Origin: an uncultured Treponema sp. | GTDB lineage: Bacteria; Spirochaetota; Spirochaetia; Treponematales; Treponemataceae | Assembly: GCA_905372265.1 (NCBI GenBank) | Contig: CAJPOL010000025.1 | Location: 1 to 20,010, forward strand | Length of the DNA: 20,010 nucleotides | Direction of reading: 5' to 3' | Shown: positions 6,900-13,741 of the stretch, in pieces | How positions within the stretch are numbered: position 1 is the first letter of the stretch | How the letters are laid out: each line of letters opens with the position of its first letter | Notes under the pieces: generated by a model | The model's database searches: none | Told to the model about the DNA's origin: nothing | Seen by the model: the letters and a program-made list of their open reading frames with translations, nothing else | Position numbers and translations under genes: made by a program

Positions 6900-7805
6900 A
6901 TGCAGGCGTATAACTGTACTGTTATACTTGGGGCAACGGCTACGGGCAAAACAGCCTTAGCAGTCAGCCTTGCGCAGAGAAAAAACGGTGAGATTATCTC
7001 CGCAGATTCCCGTCAGGTATACCGCGGCCTCGACCTCGGCACCGGAAAAGACTTAGATGAATACGGTTCGGTGCCGTATCACCTTATCGATGTCTGCGAT
7101 TTGCACGAAGAATACACGGTCTTCCGATTCCAGCAAGAGGTATATCGGATCTTTCCGCAGCTGATAAGGCGGGGCGCAGCGCCGATTATCGCCGGCGGCA
7201 CGGGATTATATTTGGATGCGCTGCTGCGTGCATATGAGCTTATTCCCGTGCCAGAAAATACCGAACTGCGAACCGCTCTTGCTTCAAAGTCTTTATCCGA
7301 ACTGCAATCGCTGCTTTTGACGCTTAAACCCGCACTACATAATAAAACCGACCTTGAACTGCCTGAACGCTTAGTCCGCGCTATTGAGATTGCACTGTAT
7401 CAGCGGGAGCATCCCCAATGCGTAGAAGAGTACCGGAAGAGTTTGCCGCCGATTATCCCGAAAGTGTACGGTATTTTTTTTGAACGGCAAGTGCTGAAAG
7501 AGCGGATTTACCGCCGCCTGCTCGCCCGCATTGATGCGGGTATGATAGAGGAAACCGAAGGGCTTTATGCGCAAGGGTATTCGTGGGAACGGCTTGAAAG
7601 TCTCGGTTTGGAGTACCGCTTTACCGCACAGTATGTGCAAGGGAAAATCGCTACGAAAGAGGCTTACATTGAGCAGCTGTTCCGTGCGATTTGTCAGTTT
7701 GCAAAAAGGCAGGAAACATGGTTCCGCCGCATGCAGAAAAACGGCGTTGAAATCGAGGCGCTTGACGGTGAACAGCTCGCTGCACATGCAAAGACATTAG
7801 TATAG
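6900..7805 (+). CDS. miaA: tRNA dimethylallyltransferase MiaA
   Basis: MiaA transfers a dimethylallyl group to N6 of A37 in tRNAs reading UNN codons, the first step of ms2i6A formation. The 301-residue length is standard. Visible: P-loop GATATGKT (11-18), DSRQVYRG (36-43; the conserved substrate-binding Asp is usually in DSMQVYRG), GTGKDLDEYG, the IAGGTGLYLDALL helix (about 97-109), and the C-terminal tRNA-binding region with LESLGLEYR and AKRQETWFRR. The DSRQ-GTGKDL variant is unlike the E. coli DSMQ-GTAKP form and resembles the form in some other phyla, so this is a divergent but complete MiaA. The start has TTAGGA overlapping the mazG stop, 7 bases before the ATG. It is the last gene of the receptor-mazG-miaA run; no clear terminator follows. 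Confidence 0.93.
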   Translation: MQAYNCTVILGATATGKTALAVSLAQRKNGEIISADSRQVYRGLDLGTGKDLDEYGSVPYHLIDVCDLHEEYTVFRFQQEVYRIFPQLIRRGAAPIIAGGTGLYLDALLRAYELIPVPENTELRTALASKSLSELQSLLLTLKPALHNKTDLELPERLVRAIEIALYQREHPQCVEEYRKSLPPIIPKVYGIFFERQVLKERIYRRLLARIDAGMIEETEGLYAQGYSWERLESLGLEYRFTAQYVQGKIATKEAYIEQLFRAICQFAKRQETWFRRMQKNGVEIEALDGEQLAAHAKTLV

Positions 7806-7899
7806 TTTCTCAGGATAAAGCCGCAATGGATTTACGGTGCATGTCATTACCGAATTCTTTGACTATTTAGCGGTTTCTACGGAAAAGGATTGCACCCGC

Positions 7900-7928
7900 T
7901 TGCACTTTTTTTTAATTTGTATTATAAC
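7900..7928 (+). promoter_or_regulatory. Sigma-70-type promoter for the zinc-binding protein gene
   Basis: TTGCAC (7900-7905), a 17-base spacer containing a T-tract, then TATAAC (7923-7928). Transcription would begin near 7935, leaving a leader of about 100 bases that holds the hairpin at 7958-7996. Confidence 0.6.
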
Positions 7929-7957
7929 CTGCACGCAATTTGTGTTTGGCAGCCGTT

Positions 7958-7996
7958 AAAGATATGCCGATTACTTATATTAATCGGTATATCCTT
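7958..7996 (+). promoter_or_regulatory. 16-bp hairpin in the leader of the zinc-binding protein gene
   Basis: AAAGATATGCCGATTA (7958-7973) and TAATCGGTATATCCTT (7981-7996) are inverted repeats with a 7-base loop. As RNA there is one G-U pair and one A-C mismatch. No T-run follows, so it is not an intrinsic terminator. It may be an operator for a metal-responsive repressor or an RNA control element; it does not match a Fur/Zur box that I know. Confidence 0.5.
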
Positions 7997-8033
7997 ATTG
8001 TATTGAATGCTTCCGATACAAGAAGGAGCTTTT

Positions 8034-9011
8034 ATGCTTAAAAAGTATATGTTTAATGCGGTATTTACCCTACTTTCCGCTATTTTTGCAGCAAGTCTTT
8101 GTGCCGGAGGAAAGGCTGAAACGGTTCCCGCAGGGAAGATACCGGTGGCAGCAACCTTTGATGCCATGAGTGAGTTGGTAAAAATTGCAGGTCAAGATAA
8201 GGTATACGTTCGTACTGTTATTCCGGCAGGAATGGAAGCCCATGATTTCGAACCGAAAACAGGGGATTTAAAATTCTTGGGGCAGGCAAAAGTTGTCGTT
8301 TCAAACGGGCTTGGAATGGAACCGTGGCTCGAAAATGCCGTTAAAGCGGTAAATAACCCGCAATTACTTTCAATATGTGCAAGTGACGGTATCACTCCTA
8401 TCAAATTAACGGAAGAGCATCATCACCATGACGAACATGGACATGAAGAGTGTGATTGCGGTGAAGATCATCATGGGCACCACCATCATCACCATCACGG
8501 TGATCAAGACCCCCATGCATGGCTAAGTCTTGAGTCGGCAAAAATAATGGTGAACAATATTGCTGCAGGTCTTGCTAAAGTTGACCCGGCGAACGCTTCA
8601 TTCTATGAAAAAAACGCCTCAGCATTCTCTTCGGAAGCCGATACACTGCTTGCACAATACCGTGAGGCTTTCGCTCAAGCGCCGAATAAACATTTTGTAA
8701 CCGGCCATGCGGCATTCGGCTATTTATGCCGCGACTTTGGTCTTGAACAAAACAGTGTAGAGGATGTATTTTCCTCCGGAGAACCCAGTGCAAAACAGTT
8801 AGCAAATTTAACGGATTATTGTAACCAGTATGGAATAAAAACTGTTTTCACAGAAACAATGGCAAGCCCGCAGGTATCAAAGACTTTAGCAAAAGAGGTC
8901 GGAGCTTCAGTTGAAGTCATTTATACTATGGAGAATGCCGAAGACGGTTTATCCTACATGGAAAGGATGAAATCGAATATAGAAAAAATTTATAAAAGCG
9001 TATTGAAATAG
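8034..9011 (+). CDS. znuA: Zinc-type ABC transporter substrate-binding protein, ZnuA/TroA family
   Basis: A cluster A-I periplasmic metal-binding protein that delivers Zn (or Mn) to an ABC importer. From the ATG at 8034 the product is 325 residues. This start has AGAAGGAG (8021-8028) close upstream; the earlier in-frame codon at 8007 lacks such a site. An N-terminal hydrophobic signal ends in AASLC (Cys23); the Leu before Cys is a poor lipobox, so lipid anchoring is uncertain. Likely metal ligands are H70 (AHDFEPK), H161 (DPHAWLS) and H225 (TGHAAFGY), with an acidic fourth ligand near the C-terminus. Between the first two is a loop very rich in His, Asp, Glu and Cys (about 127-158), typical of zinc-specific ZnuA proteins. 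No permease or ATPase gene is adjacent, so its partners must be elsewhere. Confidence 0.9.
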   Translation: MLKKYMFNAVFTLLSAIFAASLCAGGKAETVPAGKIPVAATFDAMSELVKIAGQDKVYVRTVIPAGMEAHDFEPKTGDLKFLGQAKVVVSNGLGMEPWLENAVKAVNNPQLLSICASDGITPIKLTEEHHHHDEHGHEECDCGEDHHGHHHHHHHGDQDPHAWLSLESAKIMVNNIAAGLAKVDPANASFYEKNASAFSSEADTLLAQYREAFAQAPNKHFVTGHAAFGYLCRDFGLEQNSVEDVFSSGEPSAKQLANLTDYCNQYGIKTVFTETMASPQVSKTLAKEVGASVEVIYTMENAEDGLSYMERMKSNIEKIYKSVLK

Positions 9012-9022
9012 CAGATAATTTC

Positions 9023-9087
9023 GGTGATAGTCACTGCACGGTCTTTACATCTCTCCTTTAACCGTGCTTTGATTATCACCTTTTTTA
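9023..9087 (+). terminator. Intrinsic terminator after znuA
   Basis: GGTGATA (9023-9029) pairs with TATCACC (9074-9080), and GCACGGT (9036-9042) pairs with ACCGTGC (9061-9067), giving a long two-part stem followed by TTTTTTATTTTT from 9081. Confidence 0.8.
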
Positions 9088-9110
9088 TTTTTAGCTGAAA
9101 TTCCAATCGT

Positions 9111-9162
9111 CATACCCCAAGGCAAAAAGCAATCAGGGTATGGTGCCCATCCGCACGAATAA
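9111..9162. repeat. Dispersed repeat copy 3 (diverged core, conserved tail)
   Basis: CATACCC (9111-9117) and GGGTATG (9136-9142) form an inverted repeat around a core that differs from copies 1 and 2. The tail TCCGCACGAATAA (9150-9162) is identical to 264-276 of copy 2, at nearly the same distance from the GGGTAT arm. It lies between the znuA terminator and the stop of the minus-strand porin-like gene. Confidence 0.6.
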
Positions 9163-9216
9163 CGTTGATACGGGAGTCTCAAAAGGCAAATGCCGTTCAA
9201 TATCCCGATATTTCAA

Positions 9217-10653
9217 TTAAAATTTACCACCGCCTAATTTAACGCTCAGATTATAACCGATTGAGCCTTTTGTATGAGATGCAGAGCTGAGCGGATATGA
9301 AAACGACGGCCCCGTACTCAGATGAATAAATGTATATATTTTCCAATTGAAGCTCAATGTAGTCAGTCCTTCACGTTCTGTTACTGCAAATTGCTGGAAT
9401 AAATCCGCTGACAGTTTTTCGGTACCAAGCTTGTTTTGAGAAAGAGATAGCGCAATGTAATGCTGCCCGCGGTTTCCCATCGCAGCAATATTCTGCAGAG
9501 CGCCTACTGCATGTGCACTAACAACCGACTGCTTTACGGCCGCGCTTGCAACCCCTGTATCCGTGCTATAGCCGAAACCGTTGTAATAATATTGTGCGGA
9601 GATTGATGTATTAGATTTCGTATTTGAGTAGGAGAGGCCGGCCGTTGCCTGAAAAAACGGTTTATTGATGATCTTATACGGTGTAAAAGCGGCATCGTTT
9701 TTATGATATGTATGATCGCTGCCCCATGCAAATACTCCTTCTGCAAATACGGCGACTTGTCCCGCGATGCTGCCGGATAGGGTGGTAATAAAACGCGGAG
9801 CTTTTTCGTAGCGGTACCACCCGCCGATGCCGAGCTCCCAGTTACCGAAAACAAATTCGGCCTTTCCCGCAGCAGCCGTATTCTGCGGCTTAGCCTGTTC
9901 CGTGTCGGGTAAAAGATACAGCCAAATATTATACTGTGTTCTCGGAATAGCGATATGAGTCCTCAGTGAAACAGGGCCTTCACGATCCTCTCTCGGATTT
10001 TGCGGGTTTATTCTTGAAATATTGATAACGTCGGCAGGACTGTAGAAATAGCCGGTACCCCACTTGACCGTATGTTTTCCGAATCTAAAGAAAGCAATAT
10101 CTTTTGCTGAAAAATCCGTATAGAGCTCCCAAATTTTAATGTTGGGTGAACCGTTTACCGTTACCGGAACGGTGGTACCGGGCGGAAGCGGCGGGGGGGC
10201 AACGGCAGTTCCATTGAGACTTTTTTCAAATGGAAAGCCGAAGACAAATTTTCCATACAGTTTTAAATTCGACACCGGACGAGCGTCAAAAAAGAGATTT
10301 GCACCGAGTGTGGGCAACAACAGCGCTTGTTCCGGATTTGAAAACGCCTTCGTATGATCACCTTTCGGCGTATATGGATCTATCCACAAATATTTCAGAC
10401 CTAATTCGGAATTGAGCGAACCTCCTATACGGAATTTAGTATTTTCAAGGGAGAGCGTTGCCGTCTGCAAATCGCCTTTAACAGTGAGGGGATCTTTTTT
10501 TGTCTCGGCATTTGCCTGTTCCGGTGTTACCACCATTTCATTATCCCCGCCGAAAAGGTCATCTTCCAAACCGGCAGTACTTTCGCTTGCTTCCTGTGCA
10601 AAGGAGAAGCTGATGAAGACGAAAGCAATCAGTGGGACAAAGTATTTTTTCAT
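9217..10653 (-). CDS. Outer-membrane beta-barrel, porin-like
   Basis: A signal peptide (MKKYFVPLIAFVFISFSFA, cleavage after A19) precedes an acidic 50-residue linker and a barrel of about 400 residues with alternating amphipathic strands and a C-terminal aromatic residue (GGGKF), as in BAM substrates. The segment RFGKHTVKWGTGYFYSPADV, followed by INPQNPRED, resembles the WG...PxD motif of DUF1302/porin-like barrels; that link is my inference. A Pro-rich loop near residues 150-158 (APPPLPPG) is encoded over a run of seven C residues (10193-10199), a possible slippage site. GAGG lies 8 bases upstream of the ATG. It follows the Wzi-like barrel gene after 123 bases, so it may be part of the same unit or have its own promoter. 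Substrate is unknown. Confidence 0.75.
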   Translation of the reverse strand: MKKYFVPLIAFVFISFSFAQEASESTAGLEDDLFGGDNEMVVTPEQANAETKKDPLTVKGDLQTATLSLENTKFRIGGSLNSELGLKYLWIDPYTPKGDHTKAFSNPEQALLLPTLGANLFFDARPVSNLKLYGKFVFGFPFEKSLNGTAVAPPPLPPGTTVPVTVNGSPNIKIWELYTDFSAKDIAFFRFGKHTVKWGTGYFYSPADVINISRINPQNPREDREGPVSLRTHIAIPRTQYNIWLYLLPDTEQAKPQNTAAAGKAEFVFGNWELGIGGWYRYEKAPRFITTLSGSIAGQVAVFAEGVFAWGSDHTYHKNDAAFTPYKIINKPFFQATAGLSYSNTKSNTSISAQYYYNGFGYSTDTGVASAAVKQSVVSAHAVGALQNIAAMGNRGQHYIALSLSQNKLGTEKLSADLFQQFAVTEREGLTTLSFNWKIYTFIHLSTGPSFSYPLSSASHTKGSIGYNLSVKLGGGKF

Positions 10654-10699
10654 ATAATCAGTACCTCATAAAAAAAATTTCTGTAGAAAAAGAATGGCG

Positions 10700-10714
10700 G
10701 CAGTGTAGCACTGC
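10700..10714 (-). terminator. Small hairpin between the two barrel genes
   Basis: GCAGTG and CACTGC (10700-10705, 10709-10714) form a perfect 6-bp stem with a 3-base loop. On the minus strand a T-rich stretch (TTCTTTTTCT) begins a few bases later. It may attenuate read-through between the barrel genes; support is weak. Confidence 0.3.
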
Positions 10715-10776
10715 ATCCGATTAGAATCAACTCCAGCTGTTATAGACGGACATTTGAAGAAACACTCAACGGCCGA

Positions 10777-12438
10777 TTACCGGACGGCATATTTCACGGC
10801 AGCATAGCAATCCAGCGCGTGGCCGCCTTTTTTCCCATGCGCGATTGTCCAGTGCATCCCTCCATTCAGCTCAAGATTCCGTAGTACGGTATATGAGCCC
10901 TCAAGCGAAAGGGTGTGAAAGTAGGTCGGATATCCTGACGGCGTTTTTGCATCCGTAATAGGATCGTAGCGATCCGACGGCGGATAATAGATGTGCGGTT
11001 CTCCCGATCTTTCATAGGCGGGATCAAAAAACTTTTCTTCATTTTCTCCTTTTGCCAAGAAACGGTACCGGAATTGCGCACGGTATTTTTTCGGTTCGAT
11101 CAACGAAAACTGCACAATTCCGCCTAAGGTATCGGGACCATAGGGATTGGCAAGCCACGTCATAATACCATCCCCTGATTTTCCCGATACGGTAACGGGA
11201 TCCCGCCTGCGGTGATACAAGCTGATAAACTTATTTTCCATAATATACATCCATGGATTGGCATAGAAAAACTCACCTGTTACGGAAAAATGTCCTATTG
11301 CAAAGGGATGAATGTACTCAATACCGCACAAGCCTCCCAGACTATTGGGGACATTCTTTGCATCGGAGAAGTTATTCCGCTCAAAAGCCGTTTGGAACTG
11401 ATTCTGACCATACTGACCGTATAGGCGCAGGCCCCGTACCGGAACAAGATCGACACTTACCCCCAGCTGACTGCCGACACGGGATTTGCCTTTGGAGGAA
11501 CTTGCACTTCCGGCCTTGCTTTTATCGAAATACGTATCATCCCAGCCGAAATAGTTATGAAAGATCATCATCGGGTTTAAGTACCGCGGATCAAAAGGCG
11601 TATTGAGCACCGCCCCTTCGTACAGCCGTATGGTAAGCCAATCAATCGGCCGAAACGCCGCTTCGTGGGAGAACACAAAGCGGGTCGGCTCCAATTCCAT
11701 AACGGTAAGCGCCAACCGTACGTTTTTATGAAAAAATGAGGCTGACATATAGTCTACCCGATCGGCGGTATCGGCAAGCAGCATACTGCCTGATAACGAT
11801 CTGCCGATATTGAGCGCTCCCCGCCCGACAGTGAAATTGCAAAAAGAAGTGCCGATACTCAGCCCTGCCCGAATAGGAAAACTCATATCGAAAGCGGCGG
11901 CCGTAAGCGGAATATTCAGGTACGGATATGATAATTTTGATGCCCAGTAGTTTTTCTTGACAATAATATCGCCGAAAAAGTTGACGTATGAGGTAAACAT
12001 GAGCTGTATCGGAACGGAAACGGCTGCCGGTGTTCTATTGTACCGGATAAAATCGTCGATTCTTACTTCATTTTCAGGATGATAGACATATTGACTTTGC
12101 AAAGCGAAAATACCGTTCACATCAAAACGGAGGTATTTCTTGTTTACTAAAAACGGGTGAGCGGAAAAATAGTCCTGCACGGTGCTGTATAGCGTACCGC
12201 TTGCCTCCGGCACCTTTTCAGTCTTGAGTCCCCCGAAATATCTTAAAAGCTCCCCTTTTGACATCGGCTGACGGTCGGCAAGCGTTGTTTGACGCGATTC
12301 AACCGATAAGATATGCATCGCCTCATAAATCCAATGATTGTTTTCTACAAACAAGGCATAAGGCGGGACATCATCGGCAAAACAAAGCGGTGAAAACAAA
12401 AAACAGAATACAAGAACGTTTATCGTATGCTTCATCAT
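10777..12438 (-). CDS. Outer-membrane beta-barrel resembling capsule-assembly protein Wzi
   Basis: A 553-residue exported protein. After a signal peptide (cleavage after LCFA, residue 21) there is a helical N-terminal part (NNHWIYEAMHILSVES, then MSKGELLRYF) resembling the start of Wzi-family barrels, then many beta strands. The stretch FTVGRGALNIGRSLSGSMLL, followed by adjacent ELEPTRFVFSHEAAF and DPRYLNPMMIFHNYFGWDD, recalls the 'GRg...G.s.Ll..d....d' and 'nP....h' pattern of PF14052-type proteins, which hold capsule glycan at the surface. The family link is by eye only. The AGGA ribosome site overlaps the upstream glycosyltransferase stop; its spacing favours the second ATG (12435) slightly. 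The gene begins five bases after the glycosyltransferase, so the two are surely co-transcribed. Role in displaying or exporting a glycan or glycolipid is inference. Confidence 0.65.
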   Translation of the reverse strand: MMKHTINVLVFCFLFSPLCFADDVPPYALFVENNHWIYEAMHILSVESRQTTLADRQPMSKGELLRYFGGLKTEKVPEASGTLYSTVQDYFSAHPFLVNKKYLRFDVNGIFALQSQYVYHPENEVRIDDFIRYNRTPAAVSVPIQLMFTSYVNFFGDIIVKKNYWASKLSYPYLNIPLTAAAFDMSFPIRAGLSIGTSFCNFTVGRGALNIGRSLSGSMLLADTADRVDYMSASFFHKNVRLALTVMELEPTRFVFSHEAAFRPIDWLTIRLYEGAVLNTPFDPRYLNPMMIFHNYFGWDDTYFDKSKAGSASSSKGKSRVGSQLGVSVDLVPVRGLRLYGQYGQNQFQTAFERNNFSDAKNVPNSLGGLCGIEYIHPFAIGHFSVTGEFFYANPWMYIMENKFISLYHRRRDPVTVSGKSGDGIMTWLANPYGPDTLGGIVQFSLIEPKKYRAQFRYRFLAKGENEEKFFDPAYERSGEPHIYYPPSDRYDPITDAKTPSGYPTYFHTLSLEGSYTVLRNLELNGGMHWTIAHGKKGGHALDCYAAVKYAVR

Positions 12439-12443
12439 AAATC

Positions 12444-13574
12444 CTAAAAGGTATAGATAAAATCGGCAATGGCGTCCAATCCGTTGCTAATGTGCATTGC
12501 ATCGATTCTTTTTTCAATATCCAGTAACAGATTATCGTCTGACATGATTTCTTTTGCTTTTTTGATTATCTTTTGCGGACGAGGGATATACCAACCCAAC
12601 CGATTATTGACAACATAGAGCATGTTGCCCAGCTCCTGCCCGCGGACATAGCTTGCAAGAATCAGCGGTTTTCCGGCAGACAACGTTTCCATGACCGTCG
12701 CAGGGCCGCTTTTTGTAATAACGCAGTCGGCAGCATTAATCAGGTCGGGCATAGCGGAAACAAATCCGAACACCTGAATATTTTTAATTTTGAGCGTTGC
12801 CAGCAGTATCTCAAGCTGTGTTTTTAATATTTTATTTTTACCGCACACCACTATCAAATGAGCGGAACAGCGTTGAAAGATAAAAGCATGAACAATGGCC
12901 AGCGTCGATTTAAGCCCCTCGCCTCCGCCGACCATTAATAAGATTTTCTTATCAAGCGGAATGCCGTGCTTTTTCTTTGCAGCGCTTTTTTCATCAGCCG
13001 TATAGCGCCGGTCAAAATCCCGCGACAGCATCAAAGGAAAACGATGCACCTGTTCAGGCCGAAAGCCGTATTGCACTATAGCCTCTTTTTCAAGTTTTTT
13101 TGAAAATACAATCAGCTCGGTATTCTTTACGTAAAACCATGATGGATGGGCCGTAAACGGATCCATGACGAGGGAAATCAGCGGTATCGACGGATTAACC
13201 CTATCGATAGCCATACGGGCAAGAGGAATGAGAATCTCATGCAGGCAGACTACTTTCGTAATTTTTTCCGTTTTCAGAAATGTAACTAAATTTTTTACGA
13301 TAAAAGGGCGAAGAAAGTGCTTGCATAAATACAACACTTTTTTGAATTTTGTCAGTTGATAAAATGCGACATACCCTAATTCAAAGTAATTGGAGGTCGC
13401 AGCATACCCTTTTTCAAAAAAAATACGCGATATCCTATTGGCTTCGGTAAAGCCGTTTTTAGGTAGATAAACCGCATGAGGATATTTTTCCGTAAGCCGT
13501 GCAATCAAAGCATTCGTTCCTGAAATATGTCCTCCGCCGGTCGTCAGATACAAGAACCCGATACGCTGCTCCAT
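12444..13574 (-). CDS. MGDG-synthase/MurG-like (GT28) glycosyltransferase
   Basis: A 376-residue GT-B glycosyltransferase of the MurG/diglyceride-glucosyltransferase type, probably acting at the inner face of the cytoplasmic membrane on a lipid acceptor. The N-terminal acceptor domain opens with the glycine loop TTGGGHISG (11-19). The donor domain has LLMVGGGEGLKS (about 210-221) and the sugar-nucleotide motif ITKSGPATVMETLSAGKPLI (about 283-302), the counterpart of the GG...E.....P motif. An amphipathic, basic and aromatic stretch around 75-100 (FKKVLYLCKHFLRPFIVKN) fits monotopic membrane binding. The start codon lies 8 bases from a perfect -10 box with an in-frame TAA just upstream and no ribosome site, suggesting a leaderless message. 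It heads a unit with two outer-membrane barrels. The sugar and acceptor are not predictable. Confidence 0.82.
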   Translation of the reverse strand: MEQRIGFLYLTTGGGHISGTNALIARLTEKYPHAVYLPKNGFTEANRISRIFFEKGYAATSNYFELGYVAFYQLTKFKKVLYLCKHFLRPFIVKNLVTFLKTEKITKVVCLHEILIPLARMAIDRVNPSIPLISLVMDPFTAHPSWFYVKNTELIVFSKKLEKEAIVQYGFRPEQVHRFPLMLSRDFDRRYTADEKSAAKKKHGIPLDKKILLMVGGGEGLKSTLAIVHAFIFQRCSAHLIVVCGKNKILKTQLEILLATLKIKNIQVFGFVSAMPDLINAADCVITKSGPATVMETLSAGKPLILASYVRGQELGNMLYVVNNRLGWYIPRPQKIIKKAKEIMSDDNLLLDIEKRIDAMHISNGLDAIADFIYTF

Positions 13575-13582
13575 AACAGCGC

Positions 13583-13611
13583 ATTATAATGGTATACCCT
13601 TATAAATACAA
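13583..13611 (-). promoter_or_regulatory. Promoter of the glycosyltransferase operon, leaderless candidate
   Basis: On the minus strand TTGTAT (13611-13606), a 17-base spacer and a perfect TATAAT (13588-13583). Initiation 6-8 bases downstream would fall at or within two or three bases of the ATG at 13574. Confidence 0.5.
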
Positions 13612-13662
13612 GCAGCCGAAGAGCATCTGATGTGTTTATCCTGATCACTATTTTTTAACGGC

Positions 13663-13691
13663 TTGCAAAGACTTAACCTTTTCAGTATAAT
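13663..13691 (+). promoter_or_regulatory. Sigma-70-type promoter of the EF-G operon
   Basis: TTGCAA (13663-13668), a 17-base spacer and TATAAT (13686-13691). A second TATAAT overlaps downstream at 13693-13698. The leader would be about 45 bases with GAGG at 13728-13731 before the ATG at 13742. Confidence 0.7.
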
Positions 13692-13741
13692 ATATAATCT
13701 TGCTTACAGGTAAAATCTTATAGTAATGAGGTAACGGAATT

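Noticed and set aside
8034..8103. ZnuA-like protein as a certain lipoprotein
   Set aside because: Residue before Cys23 is Leu rather than Gly/Ala/Ser, so lipid modification cannot be claimed.
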